Source: Deltaproteobacteria bacterium (GTDB lineage Bacteria > Acidobacteriota > Thermoanaerobaculia > Multivoradales > JAHZIX01). Taken from it: 64,000 nt of DNA. Positions 56,556 to 64,000 of the stretch are shown here, piece by piece. The notes under the pieces are model-generated. The model ran no database searches. It was given only the letters and a program-made list of their open reading frames with translations, and was not told the origin of the DNA. The stretch covers positions 1 to 64,000 of the forward strand of contig JAHZIX010000001.1 of assembly GCA_022601195.1 (NCBI GenBank), in the 5' to 3' direction. Each line of letters begins with the position of its first letter. Position 1 is the first letter of the stretch. The translations under genes and the position numbers were made by a program.

Positions 56556-56631
56556 GGTCATTCTAAAACATTCTCCAAAAGGTCAACGCCTTCTCTATTC
56601 GGGAGAGTCGCCTTCCATCCAGAGACATCTT

Positions 56632-56691
56632 CTAACCGATGATGATGATCGCAGCTCTCATCCCAGATTTGCAAGATGTGATTACTTTCAT
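56632..56691 (-). CDS. 19-residue micropeptide D of a repeated family
   Basis: Reads MKVITSCKSGMRAAIIIIG from ATG 56691. It is nearest to micropeptide C (TSC, GMRAAIII), with the same T5, G10, RA and I15-17, G19. Its own ribosome-binding site is weak (GGGAAGA); it may rely on the upstream micropeptide 130 bp away. Lies downstream of the second kinase gene and before a strong hairpin. The Cys in C and D is not conserved in A, B or E, so no shared crosslink can be proposed. Function unknown. Confidence 0.65.
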   Translation of the reverse strand: MKVITSCKSGMRAAIIIIG

Positions 56692-56821
56692 GAATCTTCC
56701 CTTTCTTGTCTATTGAGAGTCATTGCCTGCGTCCCAGACGCCCACCGAATCGAAGGCCGCGAGAGATCCTCGGCAATAACTTGATGTAACCGCTTTCCTT
56801 CCATAGATGACTAGCCGCGGT

Positions 56822-56881
56822 TCAACCGAGGATTATGATGTGCGCGCGGGCTCCCGCCTGAAGATGGGCCTTGGTCTTCAT
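56822..56881 (-). CDS. 19-residue micropeptide E of a repeated family
   Basis: Starting at ATG 56881 gives MKTKAHLQAGARAHIIILG (19 residues); a second ATG at 56887 would add two residues but lies only 3 nt after GGAGG. The site GGAGGTGA is perfect, with GGAGG 9 nt before the chosen ATG. The AGARA core and III-x-G end match the others; Thr is at position 3 here. First of a pair with micropeptide D, downstream of the module-2 kinase gene. Same layout as A/B after the module-1 kinase. Confidence 0.72.
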   Translation of the reverse strand: MKTKAHLQAGARAHIIILG

Positions 56882-56922
56882 ACTCATTCACCTCCTTTTT
56901 CTTTCCTATAACTCGCATTTCC

Positions 56923-56980
56923 CCTTGACCGGAAACGGTTATGGGGTCGGGCAAGAATCCATTTGACCAACATGGCGGAA
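56923..56980 (-). promoter_or_regulatory. related bipartite element upstream of micropeptide E
   Basis: CTTGACCGGAAAC followed after about 22 bp by CATTTGACCA-ACATGGCGG (plus-strand writing) resembles the two elements at 39635 and 40127, though less well conserved. It lies about 40 bp before the micropeptide. Confidence 0.3.
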
Positions 56981-57044
56981 AAGAAGCGAAGAAAGGATCA
57001 CTCCACCACAATCTCTGTCCTCAGCGAGCTGTCTACAGAAACCA

Positions 57045-59843
57045 TTAATATCGAGAATGTGGGAGAGCGAACGGGAAATTGTTGCGGTAGGGCCCGAGGG
57101 CAGCTTGACGAAGCTCGTGAGCCTGCCCAACCCAGCCTCGAATAGAATTCCGCCCCTTAGCCATTTTCTCCAAGATCCGATACAAATCGACCCGGGTATT
57201 CGCGACCAAGTCCGTATCCGGCTGAGGGGCTTGCTGACGGATCTCCAGAGCTTCCCTCAATAATGCCTCCGCCGTCTCGAATTCCTTTTGATCGCGGTGA
57301 AGTTTGGCCAACTCATGGAGACTGATCGCGACACTGGGATGGTCGACTCCCAGTCGAGCTTGGCGTATCTCGAGCCCCCTCGTCAGCAGCGATTGTGCCC
57401 TCTCGAAGTCACCCCGCTGGCGAGCGATAGCACCGAGAGAGTTCACCGTAAAGGCAATAAAGGGATGATCCACACCGAGGTCTTTTTCCTGAAGGCCTAG
57501 CGCTTCGAGCATCAGAGGCTCCGCTTCGGCGAGGTCCCCGGCTTGAAGGTAGGCATAGCCCAAGTTGTAGATCATGATGGCGATATTGTTACTTTCTTCC
57601 CCGAGGGCCATCTCCATCTTACGAATAGCCTGGCGCATCAACTTTGCCCCTCCGGAGAGGTCCCCCATTTCCGTCAGGAGGACCCCTAGGCCGTGCTGGC
57701 TCATGGCAACCGTGGGATGCCCTTCCCCCAGAGCCTTGCCGGTGATGGCGATCGATCTTCCGAAGGCCTCTTTCCCTTCTTCGAAGCGGCTCAACCGCTG
57801 GTAGACGACGGCGAGGTCATGAAGAATCTCCCCCAGCACCGTGCTCTCCGGCCCCAGGGCTCGTTCTTGTATCTCCACTGCCTCGCTCAGATTGGCCAGG
57901 GCTCGGTCATAGTCCTTTTCAAACCGATAGATATTGCCCAAAGTCTGCAGACTCTGGGCCAAAGCGAGATCCTGGGAATGCAGTTCAGACCTTTGGATGG
58001 CGATGGCTCGAAGAACGTTCTCCTGAGCCAAGTCGTAGTCCCCAAGAAAGAGATAGGCGAAGGCGAGCATCGAGTAACTCACCCCGACCAGAGCATGCTC
58101 CTCTCCCAACTCGGCCTTTCGGATCGCCAGAGACTTTTCCAAAAGGTGCAATGCCTCTTCATAGCGAGACAGGTCAAGGTAGAGCTCCGCGAGCCGGTAG
58201 AAACTCGTGGCGGTATCCAGGTGCCTCTCCCCAAGAGCCTCCGTGCGGAGCCGTAAGGCCTCCTCCAACAAGGGCAGCGCCTCCTCGAAAAGAGCCATCT
58301 TCTGGTAGCCGGCACCCAAAGCCTCCAATAGGGCTCCCCGGAGCTCTGGCGGTTGGTCGGAAATTCGCAGGATCTTGGCGGCCCCCCGATCCAGGAGCTC
58401 TCGGGCACTGAGCCCAGCTTCTCCGGGAGAGGCCCTCTCTACCCGCTCGAATAGATCCACCAGAAACCCCGAGACATGCTCCGCCTTCTCCCTCTCCAAC
58501 TCGGCCCGAGCTTGTTGCCGCTGCGTCTGGTGGATTTGGCGCAGGAGACTGCCGCCGAACAAGAGCATGGACAGCAAAGCGACGGAGGCAGCGGTCAGAG
58601 CCTTAGGGTGACGTTGAGCGAAGCGCCGAGCTCGGTAGACCAAGGTTCCCCGGTTGGCTTGCACCGGGAGACCTAGGAGATGCCTCCTCAGATCTTCGGC
58701 CATTTGTTCCACCGAGCTGTAGCGACGGTTAGGTTCTTTGCGCAATGCCATGAGAACAATCTTGTCCAGATCCCCCTCGAGGCTCCTTTGCAGCCGCCGT
58801 AGCTGAGCTCCCTTGGCTTCGACGATCTTCGGCGCCGTTATGGGCACTCCTATCCCCGAGCCCGTCCCGACGAACGTCGCTTCATCCCTAGCCGCGGAGG
58901 GTGACTGAGAGTGGCGTCGAACGACCGCACTGGGCTTGGCAGGCTCCGTTTCACAGACCGCCCGCACCCACCCAATGGGATTCCCTTCCTCGATCTGATA
59001 GGCCCGGTGACCGGAGAGCAGCTCATAGAGCAGCAGGCCAAGACCGTAGACGTCGGTCAGGGTGTCGATGGGCTCGCCGCGAAGTTGCTCCGGACTGGCG
59101 TAGCCCGGAGTCAGCAGAGACACTCCCATGGCGGTAGAAGCAACTCCCCCCAACCGGTGCGCCGGGTCGAGAAGCTTAGCGGTGCCAAAATCGAGCACTT
59201 TGGCGATCCCCTCAGCGGACACCAAGACATTGCTGGGCTTGAGGTCGCGATGAACATAGAGCTTTCGGTGCGCGTGGTGAATGGCACCACAAACTTGCAG
59301 AAATAGCTCCAAGCGCTGGTTCAAAGAAAGCTCATGCCGGTCACAGTAGGCATCGATGGGCAACCCATCGATGAACTCCATGGCCAGATACGGTCGACCA
59401 TCAGCCATGACCCCGCCGTCCAGGAACCGGGCAATGTGAGGGTGATCTAAAGTGGCGAGGATCTGCCTTTCCTGAGCAAATCGACTCACGGCGAAGGGTG
59501 AGTTCATTCCCCGATTGATCACCTTCACGGCCACTTGCTGACCTGTAGCAACACTGCTTTGCTCACCCTTCGAAACGGCCAAATAGACCGTCCCCATGCC
59601 TCCCCTGCCTAGCTCCCGGAGCACCTCATAGGGGCCTATAGAGGTCCCTTGCACCAGCTCCTCGACCAAGGGTGCACCCAGGAAATGTGGATCGGTTTGG
59701 TCTGTGGCGATGAGCGACTCCACCTCCAAGCGAATCTCCTCTTCGCTGCACTCTCTCTCCAGGAAAGCCCTCCGCTCTTCTAAGGGCAGGTCGGCAGCAA
59801 GGTAAAAAACCTCCTGAATGCGAAGCCACCGGGAAGATGTCAT
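57045..59843 (-). CDS. Ser/Thr protein kinase with transmembrane helix and TPR repeats (module 2)
   Basis: ATG 59843 (MTSSRWLRIQEVFYLAADL) overlaps the sigma stop by ATGA. 932 residues in the same order as the module-1 kinase: LGRGGMGTVYLA, VAVKVINRG, VHRDLKPSNVLV, VLDFGTAKLL, TPGYASPEQL, then a membrane helix (TAASVALLSMLLFGGSLLRQ, about 430) and a TPR array. A Ser-rich insert before KIVEAKGAQLRRLQ distinguishes it from its paralogue. All catalytic motifs are intact. Paralogous to 40427-43141 along its whole length, so the module was duplicated. Likely senses an envelope signal through the TPR part. Confidence 0.93.
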   Translation of the reverse strand: MTSSRWLRIQEVFYLAADLPLEERRAFLERECSEEEIRLEVESLIATDQTDPHFLGAPLVEELVQGTSIGPYEVLRELGRGGMGTVYLAVSKGEQSSVATGQQVAVKVINRGMNSPFAVSRFAQERQILATLDHPHIARFLDGGVMADGRPYLAMEFIDGLPIDAYCDRHELSLNQRLELFLQVCGAIHHAHRKLYVHRDLKPSNVLVSAEGIAKVLDFGTAKLLDPAHRLGGVASTAMGVSLLTPGYASPEQLRGEPIDTLTDVYGLGLLLYELLSGHRAYQIEEGNPIGWVRAVCETEPAKPSAVVRRHSQSPSAARDEATFVGTGSGIGVPITAPKIVEAKGAQLRRLQRSLEGDLDKIVLMALRKEPNRRYSSVEQMAEDLRRHLLGLPVQANRGTLVYRARRFAQRHPKALTAASVALLSMLLFGGSLLRQIHQTQRQQARAELEREKAEHVSGFLVDLFERVERASPGEAGLSARELLDRGAAKILRISDQPPELRGALLEALGAGYQKMALFEEALPLLEEALRLRTEALGERHLDTATSFYRLAELYLDLSRYEEALHLLEKSLAIRKAELGEEHALVGVSYSMLAFAYLFLGDYDLAQENVLRAIAIQRSELHSQDLALAQSLQTLGNIYRFEKDYDRALANLSEAVEIQERALGPESTVLGEILHDLAVVYQRLSRFEEGKEAFGRSIAITGKALGEGHPTVAMSQHGLGVLLTEMGDLSGGAKLMRQAIRKMEMALGEESNNIAIMIYNLGYAYLQAGDLAEAEPLMLEALGLQEKDLGVDHPFIAFTVNSLGAIARQRGDFERAQSLLTRGLEIRQARLGVDHPSVAISLHELAKLHRDQKEFETAEALLREALEIRQQAPQPDTDLVANTRVDLYRILEKMAKGRNSIRGWVGQAHELRQAALGPYRNNFPFALPHSRY

Positions 59844-60466
59844 GAAGGTCCTTTGAGAAGGGGTAGATCGGGTGGCAAGCCCCGATGAAGCTCGCGCCGT
59901 AGCCAAGCTCGCGCCAATCGCCACTCCCTCACCACGGTAGCTCGTGAGACCTCGAGAAGCTCAGCGGTTTCGTCCAAAGTCAGCCCAGCAAAGTAGCGCA
60001 GCTCGACGACCCGGGCCTTGCGCTCGTCCACGGACGCAAGGGACTCCAGAACTCTGTCTAGGGCAATGAGATCCGCAGCCTTGCCAGCACCCACCGAGAG
60101 ATTCTCCGACAGGGGCTCTTTGCGCCACTCATTGCCCCGCCGAGACGTGCCCCGGCGGCGAGCGTGATCGATCAAAACTCGGCGCATCTCGCGGGCAGCC
60201 GTGTTGAAGAAGTGGGCCTTTCCCTGCCAGTTTCCACCCCGTCGGGTAGCGAGGCGAAGAAACGCCTCGTGGACCAAGGCGGTCGCTTGCAGGGTGTGAT
60301 CCTGTCGCTCCCCACCGAGGTAGCGCTGCGCCAGGCGGCGAAGCTCATCGTAGGCCAGGGCCGTCGCACCCCAGCTGTCTTCACCGCCCAGGGTCGAGCC
60401 TGTAGATGAGGCTTCTCCGCCAGCGGAAGAAGCGATGGATCTGAGAAAGGGGACAACGGGGCTCAT
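59840..60466 (-). CDS. ECF-type RNA polymerase sigma factor (TIGR02999-like, module 2)
   Basis: 208 residues. Sigma region 2 ALAYDELRRLAQRYLGGERQDHTLQATALVHEAFLRL and region 4 RYFAGLTLDETAELLEVSRATVVREWRLARAWLRREL are nearly those of the module-1 factor. The start ATG 60466 overlaps the stop of the small upstream ORF by ATGA, and its stop overlaps the kinase start by ATGA, so the three genes are translationally chained. No anti-sigma gene is adjacent. The linked kinase probably controls its activity (inference from family context). Confidence 0.9.
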   Translation of the reverse strand: MSPVVPFLRSIASSAGGEASSTGSTLGGEDSWGATALAYDELRRLAQRYLGGERQDHTLQATALVHEAFLRLATRRGGNWQGKAHFFNTAAREMRRVLIDHARRRGTSRRGNEWRKEPLSENLSVGAGKAADLIALDRVLESLASVDERKARVVELRYFAGLTLDETAELLEVSRATVVREWRLARAWLRRELHRGLPPDLPLLKGPS

Positions 60467-60705
60467 TCTGTACCTCCCGGTGAGATGTCTTCCTGGAGGG
60501 CAAACTCTAGGAGAGTGACCTCTCGGAGAGGGCTTTCTGGTACTTCACTACCCAAGGCAGCACTTCCCGGGACGCTACTCTCGAGAACATCACGAACCCC
60601 TTGCGTTTCCGGTCGTCCACTGGGCTGCGGTCGACCTATCGATGGATAGCTCCGACGACGGACAGGAACGTTCTCTCTGGTTGGCTTCGAGCTGGTCTTC
60701 TTCAT
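60463..60705 (-). CDS. small basic-to-acidic ORF upstream of the sigma factor (module 2)
   Basis: 80 codons from ATG 60705 with GGAG 6 nt upstream; stop overlaps the sigma start (ATGA). N-terminus MKKTSSKPTRENVPVRRRSYP is basic and Ser/Pro-rich; the C-terminal half (VTLLEFALQEDISPGG) is acidic. A longer frame to 60894 exists, but the MKK start is shared with the module-1 ORF at 43885. Possible kinase substrate or sigma-binding peptide; not recognised as any known anti-sigma factor. Confidence 0.6.
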   Translation of the reverse strand: MKKTSSKPTRENVPVRRRSYPSIGRPQPSGRPETQGVRDVLESSVPGSAALGSEVPESPLREVTLLEFALQEDISPGGTE

Positions 60706-60985
60706 CCTCACTCCTTTGGCGAAGCATCGGCGGGAGCTACTTCCACGGACTGCGCTCACGAGCTTCGCTGCCTCCGTTGGCGACAAGAAGACGGAGAGTC
60801 GATCATCGCGAAGCGACACTTCAGTCCCCTCGTCACGAGTCCAAAAGAAGGGACCTAGAGGTACTTTGTATCCCCCGAGCCTCAAAGAGTTCATTTCTCC
60901 AGGTCACCGCTCGTCTCTTCACAATCTCTTGAATATCGGAACTTCTTCCCCGCTTTGACCAGACGTGGCACAATCGCCCCTCCTG

Positions 60986-62191
60986 ATGAGTAGCCAACCG
61001 ACATCGCCCCCCCGGAACGAAAAGAGCAACCGGAACACCAAAGCTTCCCTATGGACGCTGCTCAGCGTCGTCGTATTGGATCTCATTGGCTTCGGGGTCG
61101 TCATTCCCATTCTGCCCTTCTACGCCAAGTCCTATGGCGCCAGCGCCACGGTGCTGGGAGTTCTCCTGACCAGCTACGCGGCGATGCAATTCCTCTTCGC
61201 TCCGGTGTGGGGACGGTTGTCGGACCGCATCGGGCGACGCCCGGTGATGCTCTTCACCATCGCCGGGACCGGAGTAGCTCTCCTGGGCCTAGGCCTCGCT
61301 CCCTCTCTCGCCTGGCTGTTCGCGGCACGGATTCTCGGTGGCGCCTTCGGAGCCAACATCAGTGTCGCCACCGCCTACATAGCGGACCTGGCTCACCCCG
61401 ACGAGCGCACGAAATGGATGGGGATGATCGGTGCTGCCTTCGGAGTCGGCTTCGTTCTAGGCCCGGCCATCGGCGGGATTTTGGCTCCCCTCGGCTACCA
61501 TGTCCCTATGTTGGTGGCAGCCGGACTCGCCCTCGTCAACCTGATTTATGCCGCCGTCCGCCTAGAGGAACCTCCCCAACGCACGGAAATCACCGAACGG
61601 GATACGCCGGACCTCGCCCTTCTCAAGCGCAGCACGGTGCGCCGCCTCTGCCTGGCCTATTTCGTTTTCACCTTCGCGGTCAGCCAGCTGGAGACGGTCT
61701 TCGCCTTCTTCATGCTTGACCGTTTTGGCTACGATGCCCATCAGGTGGCCTACGTGCTGGTGCTCATGGCCATCGTCATGGTGCTCATTCAAGGCGGAGG
61801 CATCCGCCCTCTGGCCAAGCGCTTTGGGGAAAGGCGCCTGCTATTGGCGGGCGGGGTACTGCTGTGTGGTTCCTTCGCAGCGGTGCCATGGGCCCAACCG
61901 GTAGCCATCCTGCTGATTCCCTTGCTGGTAGCCTCCGTAGGTCGCGCCATCGCTCACCCGGCCATGCTCAGCCTGGTCTCGGGAGCCGCCGATGAATCGA
62001 GCCGCGGCGCGGTGATGGGCACCTTTCAGTCGAGTGCCTCCCTAGCCCGCGTCGCCGGTCCGGTGGCCGCCGGAGCTTTGTACGACATTTCTGGCGGTGC
62101 CCCGTTTCTCCTCGGCAGCGTGCTCATGGCCATCGTGGTGGGTATCGGCTTGGGCATTGAGAAACGCTCGGCGGCTCTCCCTTCGAGCTAG
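60986..62191 (+). CDS. MFS multidrug/tetracycline-efflux-like transporter
   Basis: 401 residues from ATG 60986 (an in-frame GTG at 60965 is possible; neither has a good site). Twelve hydrophobic segments with DHA1 signatures: [17 protein letters not shown] in TM1, [13 protein letters not shown] in the 2-3 loop, and [21 protein letters not shown] in TM4-5. This is TetA-like proton antiport architecture, inner membrane. Substrate cannot be predicted. Divergent from the sigma/kinase module 2. Confidence 0.9.
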   Translation: MSSQPTSPPRNEKSNRNTKASLWTLLSVVVLDLIGFGVVIPILPFYAKSYGASATVLGVLLTSYAAMQFLFAPVWGRLSDRIGRRPVMLFTIAGTGVALLGLGLAPSLAWLFAARILGGAFGANISVATAYIADLAHPDERTKWMGMIGAAFGVGFVLGPAIGGILAPLGYHVPMLVAAGLALVNLIYAAVRLEEPPQRTEITERDTPDLALLKRSTVRRLCLAYFVFTFAVSQLETVFAFFMLDRFGYDAHQVAYVLVLMAIVMVLIQGGGIRPLAKRFGERRLLLAGGVLLCGSFAAVPWAQPVAILLIPLLVASVGRAIAHPAMLSLVSGAADESSRGAVMGTFQSSASLARVAGPVAAGALYDISGGAPFLLGSVLMAIVVGIGLGIEKRSAALPSS

Positions 62192-62240
62192 GAGCGCTCT
62201 CCTCGACGAAATTCCCTCTTCCCTAGAAAAAGTCAGTAAC

Positions 62241-64000
62241 TCAGAAAGAGAAGGTCGGTCCCCAGAGGATCTGCACGTTGCCCGTCGTGCCACTGCCGAA
62301 CAAGTCGCCCAGCCAGACGTATCTCAGGTCCGTGCGAAAACCGATGCGAGGATGCCACCGGAAGTCCGCTCCGAACCCGGCGATGGCCCCCCAGGCGGTG
62401 TCGGACACTCCCTGGCCGCTGAAGTGGTAGGAACCGAGGCCCACGAGGAGGAAGGGCTCGACCTTGGGACCACCAAAGCTGCGCACCCAATGGGCCGAAA
62501 GATGGGTCAACAAGCCACTGTTGTCCGGTTCCAGCTCGGTAAGTACCAGCCCCCCCTCGAGCTCCCAACTCCACCGGGAAGCGAAATGACGACGGTAGTT
62601 GAAACCAGTGTCGACGCCGGATCTCAAGGGCAAGGCGTCGTCGGTTAGGAAGCCGCCGAAGAAAAGCCCGAATTGATGATCCCCCTCCTGAGGGCTTGGC
62701 ATCGGTGGATTTCGGGTGTCCACCAGATCCGTGCCGGATTCCACCGGTGCAAAACCGTGTCCCCCCGGGTGTTTGCCCTCGACTTCCACCGTCCCCTGCT
62801 CCTTAGGGGGAAACGTCTTTTCAATCTTGCCATCGCTGTCGGTGGTCACGGGAATCCACTCCATTCGCCCCGAGGGGTAACGCACCTCGATCTCTACCTC
62901 CTGGCCAGCAGCCGGGGGCGTCGTCGAGCCCGTGACGACAATGTTGCCGCCGCCGTCCACGCCAACGTCCACATCCAGATCCGTCTTGCGGGAAGGGGAA
63001 ACGACATAGGTGATTCCGCCGATAGGAACTTGGTACTCCGGACCGTTCGCGAAGGCGGACAGGTGAAACACTCCCTTACGCCGGGGCGCCGGGATCGACC
63101 CGAAGGGATTCGGCGTGGCGGAAAGAGGTGGGATGATCCGGCTGTCGAGCTCCAGCCGACCCTGAACCTTCACCGTCGACCGCGCAGGAACTTCGACGAA
63201 GCTCTTTTCCAGGGAAAGGACATACCCAGGGGGAAGATTCTCCGGGGACAGGATGACTTCCATGGGGAAGCTCCGGCCATTGGCGATGTCGAAAGTAAAA
63301 GGGGTAGGCTCCCATGGGCTGTTGGAAGTGGGAGAAAACTTCGTCACGTTTTCCTGGGTTCGATTGTTCCACGGATTACGATCCCCCAACGGAGCGGTCC
63401 ATCGAAATACTTCAGCTTGAAAGCAGGTATGACCCTTGGCAGTCGGATTCCAGGGCACCTGCAGGATCCGCGATTGGCCGCTGGGAATATCGACCGCCTC
63501 CGAGAGCGCCAACACCTTCCAAGTTCCAGCGTCTCCCACCCCGGCCGGGGTGTTCTCCCGAACTTGAACTTGCACGTCCGTAGCATCCACCGTGCCGCTG
63601 TTGCTGACCTTCACCCGAATCCAATTGAGAGGCTTTCCACCATTGGCTGCCGGATCGTAGTCTTTGGACCACCGAGCTTCCTCTCCATTGCCAGTTAGCG
63701 GTAGCTCTGAGAGAACCGCCTTGTCGCCATGCTCGATCCAGATATCGAAGCTTTCATAAGGAGGTTGACCCCAAGGAGTGATGCCGAGCTCGAGAAAGCC
63801 CTTTTGTTCCCGCTTGACATCCACCAAATAGCTTGGCCGATCCGAAAATCCTCCTGGGCCGGGAAGCTCGCCGACGATATCCACGGTGAGCCCGTCATAG
63901 GCTGGAAAACTCTGCGTGAAGTCGATGTCGAGGTTTGGGGAAGCATCTAAGATCGGACTGACCGTTTCCGGTGGCCGAGGTAGATCGGTCAGAGGGTGCA
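62241..64000 (-). CDS. secreted surface protein with C-terminal beta-barrel-like domain (5' end cut by window edge)
   Basis: The frame stays open from the stop at 62241 to the right edge, over 580 codons, and the start lies outside the window; the GTG at 63884 is internal. Residues near 63400-63700 include CARDB-like WIRVKVSNSGTVDATDVQVQVRE. The middle has further beta-domains (KTDLDVDVGVDGGGNIVVTG). The last 150 residues form strands ending WGPTFSF (FGLFFGGFLTDDALPLRSG; ELEGGLVLTEL), typical of an outer-membrane barrel or autotransporter-like end. Domain assignment is from pattern only. Confidence 0.72.
   Translation of the reverse strand, partial: HPLTDLPRPPETVSPILDASPNLDIDFTQSFPAYDGLTVDIVGELPGPGGFSDRPSYLVDVKREQKGFLELGITPWGQPPYESFDIWIEHGDKAVLSELPLTGNGEEARWSKDYDPAANGGKPLNWIRVKVSNSGTVDATDVQVQVRENTPAGVGDAGTWKVLALSEAVDIPSGQSRILQVPWNPTAKGHTCFQAEVFRWTAPLGDRNPWNNRTQENVTKFSPTSNSPWEPTPFTFDIANGRSFPMEVILSPENLPPGYVLSLEKSFVEVPARSTVKVQGRLELDSRIIPPLSATPNPFGSIPAPRRKGVFHLSAFANGPEYQVPIGGITYVVSPSRKTDLDVDVGVDGGGNIVVTGSTTPPAAGQEVEIEVRYPSGRMEWIPVTTDSDGKIEKTFPPKEQGTVEVEGKHPGGHGFAPVESGTDLVDTRNPPMPSPQEGDHQFGLFFGGFLTDDALPLRSGVDTGFNYRRHFASRWSWELEGGLVLTELEPDNSGLLTHLSAHWVRSFGGPKVEPFLLVGLGSYHFSGQGVSDTAWGAIAGFGADFRWHPRIGFRTDLRYVWLGDLFGSGTTGNVQILWGPTFSF

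Noticed and set aside
1..64000. CRISPR arrays, intact insertion sequences, rRNA genes
   Set aside because: No regularly spaced repeats, transposase genes or rRNA-like sequence seen.

Overview
The window looks like a Gram-negative, high-GC bacterium, most likely an Acidobacteriota (Thermoanaerobaculia/Holophagae-like). This is inferred from three gene types: an acidobacterial-type VWFA protein, two TIGR02999-like ECF sigma factor plus TPR-kinase pairs, and many secreted RHS, FG-GAP, BNR-propeller and Ig-rich proteins. Lipoproteins, outer-membrane barrels and a complete RND efflux operon point to a diderm envelope. No phage, CRISPR array or intact insertion sequence was seen.

Layout. 1-8600: a DUF885 lipoprotein cut by the left edge, an outer-membrane barrel, a TPR/sialidase-like lipoprotein, secreted proteins of unknown function and a decayed fragment of a membrane-protein gene. 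8875-13632: a plus-strand run with three related lipoprotein copies (the first truncated), a further lipoprotein, a GltS-type glutamate/Na+ symporter and a lipase-like lipoprotein. 13666-19218: an RND efflux operon (adaptor, pump, outer-membrane factor), preceded on the same strand by a double-domain universal stress protein. 20587-23881: a VOC protein, a small lipoprotein, and a two-gene unit of an octaheme HAO-family cytochrome and a polytopic membrane protein. 24104: tRNA-Arg(TCG). 24429-31121: VWFA protein, lipoprotein, outer-membrane barrel, a BNR propeller and a small membrane protein, plus two copies of a 180-bp element with terminal inverted repeats.

The most striking part is 31691-60705. 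Two paralogous minus-strand modules each hold a small MKK-starting ORF, an ECF sigma factor and a Ser/Thr kinase with TPRs, coupled by short overlaps. Downstream of each kinase lies a pair of 19-codon genes, most with strong Shine-Dalgarno sites, and then large secreted proteins (FG-GAP/UnbV, and RHS proteins of 1735 residues each). A fifth 19-codon gene sits directly before the first RHS gene. The five micropeptides share a pattern: Thr near position 5, (A/S)G at 9-10, RA at 12-13, three Ile/Val at 15-17 and Gly at 19. I do not recognise this family. I read it as a sigma/kinase-associated micropeptide system linked to secreted repeat proteins; its function is unknown.

60986-64000: an MFS drug-efflux-like transporter and the C-terminal part of a large surface protein with a barrel-like end, cut by the right edge.
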